Origin: Adiantum capillus-veneris
Taxonomy: Eukaryota; Streptophyta; Polypodiopsida; Polypodiales; Pteridaceae
Length of the DNA stretch: 60,000 nt
Direction: 5' to 3'
Assembly (NCBI GenBank): GCA_014529385.2
Contig: CM043970.1
Span: forward strand, 69,154,567 to 69,214,566
In this document: piece after piece, positions 41,911 through 52,873 of the stretch
Numbering within the stretch: position 1 is the first letter of the stretch
How the letters are laid out: each line of letters opens with the position of its first letter
Made by a program: the position numbers and the translations under genes
The notes under the pieces: model-generated
Seen by the model: the letters and a program-made list of their open reading frames with translations, nothing else
Told to the model about the DNA's origin: nothing
Databases searched by the model: none

Positions 41911-43349
41911 TGGCTGACAAAGGAAAAGAGATTGAAATGAATGTTGATGGATTTGATTTTTCTAATGAAAGAGACACTAATGATGCCCCTATGCTTGTAA
42001 ACTATCTTGTTTCTAGGCTTCAACAAGCCCTGGGCAATCCATCCCTTCAAGGTGAAGTGCTACAATGTACCCATGGTATTCTCCAAACTCCCCACCAAGA
42101 ATAGAGAGTACCTAGGAAAGCTCTTGGTGAGACTTCCAAAAAAGGACTCTCTCCGATAAGGGAAGAAGAGGAGGATCCGTATGAAGGGCTCAAAAACTTA
42201 CTGCTCGATGAAGCATCTCCCTCCCAAAGGAGAACCCAAGTCTCAATGGTAGAGCCCCCATCGAAAGAACGAGAAAGAAGCGAGTCTCCTGCCACGTAGG
42301 CAGAGATGGCTCCACGAACACGGCGGGCAAAACGCTATCCAACACCCCCTAAACAGAGAGGACCATCACATACTCCTCTTCAACATAATCTAAAGAGGGA
42401 AGAGAGAAAACAAGAGAATTGAAGAAAAAGGTGAGAAAGAGGTCACCCTCTTCTCCATCTTCTTCATCCTCTTCCTCTTCTAAAGAAAGTGATGGTGCAG
42501 ACAAGGAGTAACAACGGAAGAAAAAGGCGAGAAACTCTTCTCCATCCATCCTCTTCCTCTTTTGAACAAAGTGATGGTGCAGCTCTTGAACCACCCAAGA
42601 GAAGAGTCCATAGGAAATATTATTCCGCATGGAAAAGGTCATCCAAGCTCAAAAATTTCAAAGAGGGAGGAAGAACATCTCTTTCGTTACCTACGATGGC
42701 ACCTTTGGTGGTACGGACAAAGTTTTGACCTTTATCCAAAAATTTGATGTGGTGTTTGGAGATGAGGTCTTCACGGAGTCCTCTAAGCTATGTCATGTAC
42801 CTATGCATTTCCAAAAGTCCGCCAGGCAATCGTGGTCTAGCCTACGAGCAAACGGTGAAGCTCCACGAACAAGAAAGCTTTAAGAGCTTCCATCATGAAG
42901 AAGTTTTTGGCTAGAGATGCCAAAGACAAAGTTCTCATTGAATGATGAAGCTTGAAGATCTCTCCCTATGAATCTATTCACAAATATGTAGACAAATTTT
43001 GGTATTTACATCTCAAAGCCACTGCCTACAAAAAGGTGGATTTTCGAGAGCAAAAACAACAATTTTGTGCAGGCTTATCTGAGGATATGGCGGAGCATTC
43101 TAACTCCCAAAGGCCTCGCACCATATATGTGGTCATACACCATACCATGGTGGCTTCAAGAATGAACTTCCAACAAGGGGCTAAGATAAATCTTAAGCCC
43201 ATGGGAAACAAGGACCACAATGAGCCTAAGGGCATCCAAAAGTCTCCCAAAGGCAACGCCAACAACAACAAAGTCAAGGAGAAGGGAGTTTATTAAGGCA
43301 AAAATAAACTCTCTCCTGAAGAGATAGAGCGTTATCAAAAAGATAACCG
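41911..43349 (+). pseudogene. Element E Gag, decayed
   Basis: The likely start is the ATG at 41911 (MADKGKEIEMNVDG). Gag core is seen in pieces across frames: YDGTFGGTDKVLTFIQKFD and MHFQKSARQSWSSL (42629-42883), then SPYESIHKYVDKFWYL and KQQFCAGLSEDMAEH (42952-43296), followed by CFKCKEQGHA near 43352, a knuckle whose last cysteine lies in the next frame. Multiple stops at 42100-42490 and a stop after 43296 rule out function. Confidence 0.65.
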
Positions 43350-43922
43350 TTGTTTCAAGTGCAAGGAGCAAGGGCATGCCTATCTGCTTGCCCCCACAAG
43401 GGTACATGTAATGAGCCTTCTAGAGCTACCTTGGTTTCAATTCAAGAAGAGGATGCTCATCACAAAGGATCTTCTGTATGTCACGCTTGGAGAAAGGTAA
43501 GAGAACATGATGCTTTCATTCTCTTAGACCTTGGTTCTACTCAAAATTTCATATCCACAGAGTTGGCCACCAAGCTAGGCATCCAAGCCTATGAGATGGG
43601 AGATGTCCTACCTGCCAATGGTGCTTTTAAGGAGCAAGAAGCCTCAGTCACTCCCTTAACTGGGAAATTGAGGCTCCATGTCCAAAGCTATGTGAACAAG
43701 GAGGATTTCTTCATCTCTCCTCTCAAACATGAGGATGTAATCCTAGGGGCACCATGGTTGGATCGCATGGCTGCCAATGTTAAATTCCTTGAAAGACAAA
43801 TCTACTTTAGGTATAGGGAAAAAGATATGTACATAGATACTAAGGAGTTGAGTAGCACCATACCCATTGTACATAAGCAAGCTTTCAATAAGTCAATAAG
43901 AGCTCTATTTCTGTGTACATGA
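43350..43922 (+). pseudogene. Element E protease region
   Basis: Open for 190 residues. It begins just past a frameshift in the zinc knuckle (ACPHKGTC). The retropepsin active site reads FILLDLGSTQNFIS, with leucine in the usual S/T position, and the domain ends DVILGAPWLD. It continues about 60 residues toward RT before stopping. The non-consensus active site and surrounding breaks make it a relic. Confidence 0.7.
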
Positions 43923-45111
43923 TTTTGTTAAAGGTTCTCAAAATGAACCTAATGTTTTAGCAAAAGAAGATATAAGCAATCAAAAGGACTTAGAGTTATC
44001 CAATTTCCTCAAGGGATTCCAATATGTTTCTATTGAGGACATCCCTTGTGAGCTACCTCCCAAACGTGGGGATGACAACCATGCAATTCAACTTCTTCTA
44101 GGAAGCTCACTGCCTAATAAATCTCCTTATCAAGTTTCTTAATCTCAACAAGAGGAGATTATGTGCCAAGTGCATGAGTTGGTTGAGAAAGGCATGGTTA
44201 GGCCTAGCTCATCTCTATTTGGTTCACCAATGTTATTAGTGCAAAAGAAAGATGGCACGTACTGTATGCGTGTGGACTACATAGCACTAAATAGGATCAC
44301 TATCAAGAATAGGTTTCCCATTCCACGGGTAGAAGACCTATTTGATAAGCTACAGGGTGGACCTATTTTAGCAGGATTGACCTAAAAAGTGGCTACCATC
44401 AAATAAGGATGGTTGATCAAGACATTGTAAAGACCGCATTTTGCACTACATTGGTCTTTATGAGTACATTGTCATGCCTTTTGGCTTGACCAATGCACTA
44501 GCTACATCTAACCGTTTGATGGAGAAGCTATTGAGGCCTCATGGAAGCTTTACTAGAGTGCTCTTTGATGATATAATCATCTACTCTAATTCATGAGACG
44601 AACACAAGCAACACCTCCAGGTAATATTTCAAGTTTTACAAGGGAATAAACTTTATATTAATTGAAAGAAAAGTGAATTTTTCTTACAAGAGATTCAGTA
44701 TTTAGGTCACATTTTCTCTCAAGATGGCATCCAAATGGATCCTCCAAAGTTAGAGGTAATAAAAGAATGTCCTAATCCAAGGAATTTGCATGAACTAAGA
44801 GGCTTTATAGGTATGTATGCATACTATAGGCGCTTAATAGAAAAGTTCTCACAAATTGCGGGACCATTAAATGACCTAACAAAGAAAAACGTTAGGTATA
44901 TATGGTCCACCAAGGAGAACAATGCTTTCAAAAATCTTAAAGAGAAGCTTATCTCTCAACCTGTGCTTACACTGCCGGGTCTCTCAAAACCCTTTGAGGT
45001 CCAATGCGACGCTTGTGGTGATTGCCTTGGAGCTGTTTTGCTCCAAGAAGGGAATGCCATAGCCTATGAAAGTTGAAGGCTCGAACCTGTTGAGCAAGGT
45101 CTAGTTATATA
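43923..45111 (+). pseudogene. Element E RT and start of RNase H
   Basis: RT pieces: ELVEKGMVRPSSSLFGSPMLL and KKDGTYCMRVDYIALN (44161-44385), then in shifted frames [21 protein letters not shown] and the active site VLFDDIIIYS near 44559-44588. Next come YLGHIFSQDGIQ, LHELRGFIGMYAYYRR and the RNase H start FEVQCDACGDCLGAVLLQ (to 45076). Stops at 44142, near 44595 and at 45077. The domain is cut at 45111 by element F and resumes at 50395. Confidence 0.75.
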
Positions 45112-45433
45112 TGTAAAGAATGAGGATGCAAGAGAGCTACACAAGACAAGCACAAAGCACACAGAGATGGAAAGCTTCTTCTTCTTCTTCACAGAAAAGA
45201 GAGTACAAAATGACTAAGTGCTAAAGCTGAAAAGTAGCACATATGTACATGCGGTCACTAAGTGTGAACTCGCTAGAAGCGTACTAGGCTGGCACTATAA
45301 GTGTAGTCCAGCTGTAGAATCACTGGCAGAGATCCTCCATGTCGGTCACCTAACGCGCCAGTGAGTAAATGCCGTAAGCGGCCAAGACCCGTAGTGGATG
45401 CCAGCTCAAGGTGTAGAGCTCGACATCTCAACA
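45112..45433 (-). repeat. Element F 3' LTR
   Basis: TGTAAAGAATG...TCTCAACA. The purine tract (minus GAGGGGGAG, 45434-45442) abuts it. Confidence 0.95.
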
Positions 45434-45447
45434 CTCCCCCTCGAGCT

Positions 45448-46311
45448 CTACATGTCGCAGAGTCCAAGCATAGTCCGAAAACGTCGAAGCTTCTCAGCTC
45501 CGAGGGCCTTGGTAAAGATATCCGCTATCTGCTCCTCTGTGCTGACGTAGACCAAGTCGATGTCGCCCGCCAACACTCGCTCTCGAACGTAGTGGTAATG
45601 GACCTCTATGTGTTTGGTCCTAGCATGGAACACTGGGTTCCTAGCCAACTGCATGCTGCTGAGGTTGTCACAATGAATGACAATCTGCTGGTCCACCTGC
45701 ACTCCCAAGTCCTCATGTAATGTGCGTAGCCAAGCTACCTCGCACGCCGCAACTGCTGCACCTCTGTACTCGGCCTCTGTGCTCGATAAAGCAACCGTAG
45801 GCTGCTTTTTGCTGCTCCAAGTAACAGCAGCACTCCCAAAAGAGAACATGAAGCCACTCGTAGATCTCCTATCAACAATGCTACCTGCCCAATCTGCATC
45901 TGTATACCCATACAATGCTAATGGTGCATCTTCTACATAGAACAATGCGTAGTCAAGAGTCCCTTGCACATACCTAAGTGTGCGTCGTACTCCATCCAAA
46001 TGTGGCTTCCTCGGAAGCTGCATGAATTGACTCTCCAAGCCTACTGTGTAGCTCAAGTCTGGCCTTGTGATAGTCAAGTAGATTAGACTACCCACCATCT
46101 TCCTGTACATATTGACATCCTCAACAACATCACCCTTCTCTGCACTCAGCTTTGCATTCACATCCAAGGGAATGGAAATCAGCTTACAATCAGCCATACC
46201 ATACTTTGACAACATGTCCAAAGCATATTGTCTCTGTGACAGCCATACACCCTCTGGAGTCCTGATCACCTCAATGCCAAGAAAGTAGCGCAACTCGCCC
46301 AAATCTTTCAT
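45448..46311 (-). CDS. Element F polyprotein, C-terminal part: RT end and RNase H
   Basis: 287 residues in the same frame as the upstream 1144-residue part, separated by a TAG at 46321-46323 and three sense codons. It begins MKDLGELRYFLGIEV, the RT end. RNase H follows with YTDADWAG, SSTEAEY and CDN, ending ADIFTKALG, the usual copia C terminus. All catalytic residues appear present. It degrades the RNA strand during reverse transcription. The ATG shown is internal and not a real start. Confidence 0.85.
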   Translation of the reverse strand: MKDLGELRYFLGIEVIRTPEGVWLSQRQYALDMLSKYGMADCKLISIPLDVNAKLSAEKGDVVEDVNMYRKMVGSLIYLTITRPDLSYTVGLESQFMQLPRKPHLDGVRRTLRYVQGTLDYALFYVEDAPLALYGYTDADWAGSIVDRRSTSGFMFSFGSAAVTWSSKKQPTVALSSTEAEYRGAAVAACEVAWLRTLHEDLGVQVDQQIVIHCDNLSSMQLARNPVFHARTKHIEVHYHYVRERVLAGDIDLVYVSTEEQIADIFTKALGAEKLRRFRTMLGLCDM

Positions 46312-46320
46312 TTCAAACTC

Positions 46321-49300
46321 CTATTTGAGAAGACCCTTCACATGGTCAATCTCCATAGCATTGTCACCAACAATAATAAGGTCATCTACATATATGGTAA
46401 TGACCACAATCCCCACATCACTCTCACGTACATAGAGTGAATGATCAGCATGAGCTCTCCTAAAACCAATACTGACAAGATACTTGGCAATCCTGTCATA
46501 CCATGCTCTAGAGCCCTGCTTCAAACCATACAAAGCTTTGAGAAGTCTACATACATAATCTGGGTAACCTGGATCGACATGACCAGGTGGTTGATCCATA
46601 TACACTTCCTCTTGCAACTCACCATTCAAGAAGGCATTCTTTACATCCATTTGATGCATAATCCATCCTCTAGATGCAGCCACTGCTATGACAGCTCTCA
46701 CAGTCGTCATCTTTGCCACTGGAGCAAAGGTCTCCTCATAGTCTATGCCATACGTCTGTGCATAACCCTTTGCGACCAGCCTTGCCTTGTGACGCTCAAT
46801 GTTACCATCAACCTTATGCTTGGTTTTATACACCCATTTACAGCCAATAGCTTTCTTGCCACTTGGCAATGGCACCAACTCCCATGTGTCATTTGCTTCC
46901 AATGCAGCCATCTCTTCATTCATTGCATCATCCCAATGCACATTTCCAACTGCATCCTCAAAACATGTGGGCTCCACATCCTGTATCACCTTAGCCATGT
47001 AGGCTTGGTGATGTGCTAGATACCCATCATAAGTCAATTTCTGAACTGGATTTCTGACTCTATTAGATCTGTGCGGTCCTTGGTCACTCCTTTGCCCTCT
47101 AGCATCTTCTTGTACTTTCCTTACACCAGGTGTCGTGACAGCCGGAATTCCAAATTCCTCATCAAGACTTTGTTCAGAACCATCTGAATCCATGTCTACA
47201 TGTGAAAAACTTGATGATGCATCAACCATAAAGGGAGGTTCATCAACCTTTTCCTTTCCTTTTCGTGATACATTCCCTGTACCTGTTGGTGGAGTAACCT
47301 GCTTACGTAGTCTACCATTCCATGGTTTCTCAACAGAGCCACGAGAAGAGGACTCTTGTGGTCCACTCAAAACCTGTGACTGTGGCCTCACATTTTGTAC
47401 AACCACATCATCTTTTACATCAGCCCCAATAGTGCCATGTGCATTACTGTACCAGCTGCTCATCTCATCAAAGACTACATCTCTGCTCACTCGTAATTCT
47501 CGTGTAGTAGGATTGTAGCACCTGTACCCCTTTTGTTCAAGGGAATATCCCACAAGAATACATTTCTCTGCTTTAGGATCCAATTTCCTACGCAACTCAT
47601 CTGGTACATGCACGTAAGCTATGCAGCAAAACACTTTCAAGTGTGCCATATCAGGCTTTGTACCTGTAAACTTTTCCTCAGGTGTTACATCATGCACCGT
47701 AGCTGTAGGTGTCTTGTTCATAATGTACACAGCTGTATTTACAGCTTCAGCCCAGAAATGATGAGGCATGTTCTTCTCATTCATCAATGCACGTGCAACC
47801 TCTGCAATGTGCCTGTTTTTCCTTTCTGCGACCCCATTCTGCTGTGGAGTATATCTGCATGTAAACTGCCTGTGTATACCATGCATTCGCAGAAAATCTG
47901 AAAAATCATTGGAGAAGTACTCTCCCCCTCCATCTGACCTCAATGTCTTGATTTGCATATCTGTCTCCTTCTCAATCATGACTTTGAAGTCTTGAAAGTG
48001 ACCAAATACTTCACTTTTGTTACGCATGAAGTAGACCCATACTTTCCTTGTATGGTCATCAATGAAAGAGACATAATACCTGCAACCATGTATACTTGCA
48101 GTATCGGTTGGACCCCAAACATCTGTGTGCACCACCTCAAGTGGCCTTTTACATACATTGCGCTCATGTGGAAATGAGCCCTTTGACTGTTTTCCAAACT
48201 GGCATGCTGCACACACTTTATGCATACCATCCACCTTGAATTTGGGCAAACCTTTTACAATCTGTTTTGTTTGCATGCTGTGCAATCTCTGCTCATTGAC
48301 ATGGCCAATGCGTTTGTGCCAAATGTCAACATCAGCCACAACACCTGTGCCCTGTGCAAATAATGCAGCTTTTACCTCAGGCATGTCTACATTCAGCGTA
48401 AACATTCTGCCCACACATTTGCCCTCTGTGATCAGCTTACAGCCATTCTGGAAATCTTCTACATAACAGCCATTTGGATTGAAGCGAACCTGCAAACCCT
48501 GCTCAACCATTTGTCCAACAGAAATAAGATTCTTTGTAATGTTTGGGACATGAAGTACATCTGCTAAGTACTTTGATTTCCCACTCTTCGTATTTAGAGG
48601 TATGTCCCCTACATGAGCAATGGGGTGAGCTGTGTCATCTCCTGTCTGCACATAGCCTGACACATCTGGTTTGCGCGTATCTCTAAACCACTCTCCACGA
48701 GACGTCATGTGATTAGAGGCACCTGAATCCACATACCAAACATCATCTTGGGTGGAATTCTCTGCAGTCATTGTATTCATTACATGCTGCATAACAAACA
48801 TGCGCTCGTTTTTGCTGTCATCTGTATCTCTGCTAGTAGATGCATAGTTGCCCTGTTCTCTCTTTCTACTTGCTTTTCCCTTTGGACAGTCACGTGACAT
48901 GTGACCTCTTTCACCACAAGTCCAACATTCTCTACTATCTGGAGTATGTTGCTGCCTGCTTGATCCTGCACCACGACCTCTTTGACTCCCCCTGCCTTGA
49001 TACTGGTTTTCCTTGCCACCTGTATTGTTTTGATTTGATTGACCTTCCAGAAATTGGCCCCTGCAACCCCTTGGGCCTCGACCACGACCTCTACCTCTAC
49101 CTCTGTTGGAGTTAGAATAGAAGGCCTGTTCAGAATTATTTCTGCCATGAGAAGAAGATGTGTCAAGGTTCTTCTCCTCAAGAATAAGCATAGAAATCAA
49201 ATCTTGGAACACGGGGATGTCGTCTCTTGTATTCATGGAAGACCTAAAATGTACATACTCATCTCCTAGATCATCCAAGCATGCATGGACAATGTCATCG

Positions 49301-49755
49301 TCTTCCACTGAGACTTTAATAGATCCAAGAGCCTCAATGATACTCTTGATCTTCAAGGCATAATCATTGATTGAGAGGTTGTTCCTCTTAACCTGATTTA
49401 GCTCCGACTTTAGTTGAAGCTTCCTGGCCTTGGTGTTCACCTCGAACACTCTGCCTAAGTTTCTCCATGCAATGGCGGGGGTTTCAGCATCCTGTAGATA
49501 GCCCATCATGCCATCTGTGATGCTCATAGACAGCCAATACATCACTTTGCTCTGGCCTTGTTGCCAGTCCCTCAAAGCTTTCCTTTGTTCTGCTGTAGCA
49601 TTTGCCTCGGGAATCTCTGGTTCCTTTTCATTGTCTCCTTCTACATAGTTCCAATAACCTTTTCCTTTTAGGAAATTTGTTATTCTGAACTTCCATGCAG
49701 GGTAGTTATTTTTCTCAAGCTTCTCGGTAACAATCTGACTGAAACCGTCAGACAT
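46321..49755 (-). CDS. Element F polyprotein, main part: Gag, protease, integrase, RT
   Basis: 1144 residues from an ATG at 49753-49755. Gag core about 1-200 (YPAWKFRITNFL, LKSELNQVKRNNLSINDY), an RG-rich stretch and knuckle CWTCGERGHMSRDC. Protease active site WYVDSGASNHM. Pre-integrase finger (HKRIGHVNEQRL, CAACQFGK). Integrase VHTDVWGP, LRSDGGGEY, NGVAERKN supply the D, D, E set. RT has HQMDVKNAFLNGEL and YVDDLIIVG. It ends at TAG 46321-46323 inside RT, after the catalytic motif. Low LTR divergence and this single nonsense codon make it the youngest element here. Confidence 0.9.
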   Translation of the reverse strand: MSDGFSQIVTEKLEKNNYPAWKFRITNFLKGKGYWNYVEGDNEKEPEIPEANATAEQRKALRDWQQGQSKVMYWLSMSITDGMMGYLQDAETPAIAWRNLGRVFEVNTKARKLQLKSELNQVKRNNLSINDYALKIKSIIEALGSIKVSVEDDDIVHACLDDLGDEYVHFRSSMNTRDDIPVFQDLISMLILEEKNLDTSSSHGRNNSEQAFYSNSNRGRGRGRGRGPRGCRGQFLEGQSNQNNTGGKENQYQGRGSQRGRGAGSSRQQHTPDSRECWTCGERGHMSRDCPKGKASRKREQGNYASTSRDTDDSKNERMFVMQHVMNTMTAENSTQDDVWYVDSGASNHMTSRGEWFRDTRKPDVSGYVQTGDDTAHPIAHVGDIPLNTKSGKSKYLADVLHVPNITKNLISVGQMVEQGLQVRFNPNGCYVEDFQNGCKLITEGKCVGRMFTLNVDMPEVKAALFAQGTGVVADVDIWHKRIGHVNEQRLHSMQTKQIVKGLPKFKVDGMHKVCAACQFGKQSKGSFPHERNVCKRPLEVVHTDVWGPTDTASIHGCRYYVSFIDDHTRKVWVYFMRNKSEVFGHFQDFKVMIEKETDMQIKTLRSDGGGEYFSNDFSDFLRMHGIHRQFTCRYTPQQNGVAERKNRHIAEVARALMNEKNMPHHFWAEAVNTAVYIMNKTPTATVHDVTPEEKFTGTKPDMAHLKVFCCIAYVHVPDELRRKLDPKAEKCILVGYSLEQKGYRCYNPTTRELRVSRDVVFDEMSSWYSNAHGTIGADVKDDVVVQNVRPQSQVLSGPQESSSRGSVEKPWNGRLRKQVTPPTGTGNVSRKGKEKVDEPPFMVDASSSFSHVDMDSDGSEQSLDEEFGIPAVTTPGVRKVQEDARGQRSDQGPHRSNRVRNPVQKLTYDGYLAHHQAYMAKVIQDVEPTCFEDAVGNVHWDDAMNEEMAALEANDTWELVPLPSGKKAIGCKWVYKTKHKVDGNIERHKARLVAKGYAQTYGIDYEETFAPVAKMTTVRAVIAVAASRGWIMHQMDVKNAFLNGELQEEVYMDQPPGHVDPGYPDYVCRLLKALYGLKQGSRAWYDRIAKYLVSIGFRRAHADHSLYVRESDVGIVVITIYVDDLIIVGDNAMEIDHVKGLLK

Positions 49756-50054
49756 CTTGAAGCACTAAGACAAAATAGCTACAATCTGCAAAAACTTGCA
49801 AATCTGCTGAACCTGCTATCGTGGTTCCTGTAACGCTTTCTACACTCAACGAGTGTCCACAATCAAGCGTTTCACAACCACTGTACTTGTATAGTAAATC
49901 TCTGTATACTGCACTTTGGAGACCTGTTCAGAAACTTGTGCGAAAAACCCCTAGAATTTTTTTCGCTGCGCGAGGCGCCTTCGGCATCTGGTCGTGGATT
50001 GCGAACGAAGGGATTGTGATGCTCTTGCTCTCTTAGCCTCTCTTGCCTGCACCA

Positions 50055-50067
50055 GGATCTAATACCA
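50055..50067 (-). other. Element F primer binding site, tRNA-Met type
   Basis: The minus strand reads TGGTATTAGATCC immediately after the LTR, close to the usual initiator-Met complement. Confidence 0.8.
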
Positions 50068-50389
50068 TGTAAAGAATGAGGATGCAAGAGAGCTACACAA
50101 GACAAGCACAAAGCACACAGAGATGGAAAGCTTCTTCTTCTTCTTCACAGAAAAGAGAGTACAAAATGACTAAGTGCTAAAGCTGAAAAGTAGCACATAT
50201 GTACATGCGGTCAGTAAGTGTGAACTCGCTAGAAGCGTACTAGGCTTGCACTATAAGTGTAGTCGAGCTGTAGAATCACTGGCAGAGATCCTCCATGTCG
50301 GTCACCTAACGCGCCAGTGAGTAAATGCCGTAAGCAGCCAAGACCCGTAGTGGATGCCAGCTCAAGGTGTAGAGCTCGACATTTCAACA
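50068..50389 (-). repeat. Element F 5' LTR
   Basis: TGTAAAGAATG...TTTCAACA; followed by duplication ATATA. Confidence 0.95.
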
Positions 50390-50394
50390 ATATA

Positions 50395-51575
50395 TGAAAA
50401 GGAACTCTTACCAGTTCTATATGCTCTAGCCTCGTGGAAGCACTATTTATTGGGGACTCCTTTGATTCTGCAAACCAGACCACCAAAGCCTTAAGCACTT
50501 CATGACGCAGACCAAGCCCTCCGACAAACAAATCATGAGGTGGGAAAATTTCCTTTTGCAATTTCATTTTCATATTTCTCACATTACTGGAAGGCATAAT
50601 CAAGTAGCCAATGCACTCTCAAGGCGATCGAGAGTGAATGCGGTATCCATAGCAACTCACAATGATCTATCTTCTATGATAGATGAGTATGCTATTGATC
50701 CCGATTTTAAAGATGTGATTTCATCCCTTGCACTAGGGAAGAAGGAAGAACCATTTACCTTACAAGATGGTTATCTTTGCTATGGCAACAGACTATGTGT
50801 TACTAACTTACTACGTGAGAAAGTAATGTATGAATATCATGCTCCTCCTTATGCAGGGCATAGAGGGACTCAATCTACCGTAAAAGGGATAGAAACATGC
50901 TTCTATTGGCCTGCCATAAAAGCAAACATACAAGAGTATGTTTCAAAATGTGTGGTTAAACAAAAGACGAAGTTTGATAGAGGAAAGCAACCTGGATTGC
51001 TTCAACCTTTGCCAATTCCTAATTCACCATGGAAGAGCATATCCATGGATTTTACCTTTGGAATTCCCAAGTCTATCCATGGGAATACAAGAATATGGAC
51101 GATAGTGGACAAGTTTAGCAAACAGGCACATTTTATACCTTTCAAACAGACTATCAAGGCCCACCAAATGGAAACCCTCGTTATATCACAAATCTTCAAG
51201 TACCACGACTATCCAATGTCCATAGTATCGGACAGAGATCCTAGAATGACCAGTAACTTTTGGAAGGGTCTCTTTGAGAATTTAGGTAGTACAAGGCTAA
51301 ACTTCTCTTCGTTCTATCACCCGCGTACGGATGGCCAAAGTGGAATAGCTAACCTAAAAATTCTTGATCTACTAAAATCTTATGTCACAGAAGTAGATCA
51401 AAAGTCCCAATGGAGGAGGTACTTACCTTTACTGGAGTATGCTTACAATAACACTTTACATACTTCCACGGGAAAAGCACCTTTTGAGGTGATTGAGGGA
51501 AGATCAAAAAGTCCCCTGCAACTTTGGGTACATGGGAAGATCTTCACTGCAGATCTTTGCTCTCACCATTTTTGA
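50395..51575 (+). pseudogene. Element E RNase H end and integrase
   Basis: RNase H resumes after element F (YEKELLPVLYALASWKHYL, 50395 on), with stops until 50502, then QIMRWENFL and NQVANALSR. The integrase is open for about 300 residues. Its zinc finger has GHRGT and KCVVKQ, where the last cysteine is lysine. D residues sit in SMDFTFGIP and VSDRDPRM, but the catalytic glutamate is replaced by glycine (TDGQSGIAN). It ends EYAYNNTLHTSTGKAPFEV and then diverges from the usual C terminus. It cannot be active as read. Confidence 0.75.
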
Positions 51576-51766
51576 AGGTGCATGAGGTCTTGGGACTGAG
51601 GCTAGGAACACTAGGTATTTTTTTCAAGCATAATTTGGTGTATGAAGCTTCCATCTTCATTGCACCAACAAGTTTTGTCAAGGAACACAAAGATTGTATT
51701 GTACAAAATTTTCTTTGATGGGAGAAGTTATAATACAAAGCCTTTTTGGAGGGGGGACCCGCTCCA
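51576..51766 (+). other. Element E 3' internal end with polypurine tract
   Basis: Sequence also copied at 41087-41294. It contains GGAGGGGGGACC near 51748-51759, the purine tract before the LTR. Open in one frame but not recognised. Confidence 0.5.
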
Positions 51767-51975
51767 TGTAAATCCGGTCCTCAACTGTTGTCAATTGTTC
51801 TATTTCTCTCTCTTTTCAAGTATTGTCTATGCCAAACTAGCTAGGTGTGAATTGGTATGTTACTTTCTCAAACTAATTACTCTCTCTATGCTCATTAGAA
51901 ACTTATTCTTAATGAAATGCTCACTATGTTATCATTTTCCACTACACACAAGCTACTAGTGCATTAAATTTTACA
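51767..51975 (+). repeat. Element E 3' LTR
   Basis: 209 bases, TGTAAATCC...TTTTACA. Followed by AATGA; no matching copy precedes the 5' LTR. Confidence 0.8.
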
Positions 51976-52389
51976 AATGATGAGCACATGGGGTAAGTAA
52001 AAGAAAATTTTATCCTTTGTAAAACTTAGGGCGTTGGATGGGCCAGCTTTTTGCAAAGCATTAAGAGGGATTCTTGGCTTTTAGTCCATGCACATCACAT
52101 ATTTCAAAAAGGGAACAAACACACGATTTCAAGTGAGCACATACACACTTAATCAAAAGGATTAATAAGAAAACTATTAGCATCAAAATACAGCTTCCCC
52201 TAAAAAACGAACTTGCATTTTAATCATCCAAGAAGACATGCATCTAACCTCTGATTCAAGTATTTATGGGTGTAGTAGAAAGCTCTTGATAAAGGCTTGT
52301 AATGCATGTGTATACAGATAGGTGATATTGCAAGGGAAGTACTATGCAAGACCACCAATGCTGGTCAAAATAGTGCCTCTTTGAGAGTT
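51976..52389. other. Spacer between elements E and the CACTA transposon
   Basis: Nothing recognisable. Confidence 0.3.
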
Positions 52390-52570
52390 CACTATAAAAT
52401 ATGCGCGGTATTATCGCTCACATTACCGCAAAAAAACAAACAAACTTGAAATATAAAAATTCCCGTCTGCGGAAAATACTGCGGTAATGGTCTAGCGATA
52501 ACTCCCGCAAACATTACCGCGACAAAGTTATCGCGAGCATTACCACGGCGGGATTTATTGTAAAAAAACA
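52390..52570. repeat. CACTA left terminus and subterminal ATTACCGC repeats
   Basis: Motif ATTACCGC or its complement GCGGTAAT/GCGGTATT recurs at about 52404, 52420, 52475, 52510 and 52535 in both orientations. In En/Spm such subterminal motifs bind the element-encoded accessory protein; that role here is inferred. Confidence 0.7.
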
Positions 52571-52873
52571 GATGACCGTTTGGATTGTCCTTTGCAGGAC
52601 CATCCAAAAGGTCATTTATTTTTTTATTTATTTTAGTTATTTTACAAAATTATTATTAATTACAACAAAATATCACAATTGGACAATACATTGAGCCAAA
52701 AAAAGATTGTAATTTCATTTACATAAGTGGAATTACAATTGGGGGAGGTATTGAGCCAAAAAATGATAGGTATTGCATTTACATAAAGGGCAAAAAAAGC
52801 CCGCGTGTACAAAATAGAGTATGGTCATGTGGGATAGGGCAAACGGGGCCCGCGTATACAAAATAGAGGATGC

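Larger units (their letters stand above)
45112..50389 (-). mobile_element. Element F: young Ty1/copia retrotransposon inserted in element E
   Basis: LTRs 45112-45433 and 50068-50389, both 322 bases with 5 differences. Target duplication ATATA at 45107-45111 and 50390-50394. Primer site TGGTATTAGATCC on the minus strand beside the right LTR and a GAGGGGGAG tract beside the left. The polyprotein order (integrase before RT) is that of Ty1/copia. It is open except for one TAG. Confidence 0.95.
41295..51975 (+). mobile_element. Element E: decayed Ty3/gypsy retrotransposon (hosts element F)
   Basis: Short LTRs (41295-41499 and 51767-51975) ending TGTAA...TTACA, an initiator-Met-type primer site after the left LTR and a GGAGGGGGGA purine tract before the right one give plus-strand orientation. 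Gag, protease, RT, RNase H and integrase follow in order with many stops and shifts. Element F splits the RNase H. No chromodomain is visible. Confidence 0.8.

Noticed and set aside
46441-47019. 192-codon plus-strand frame and neighbouring plus frames to 49363
   Set aside because: Antisense shadows of the element F polyprotein.
52392-52607. 71-codon frame at the CACTA left end
   Set aside because: Falls on the terminal and subterminal repeats; coincidental.
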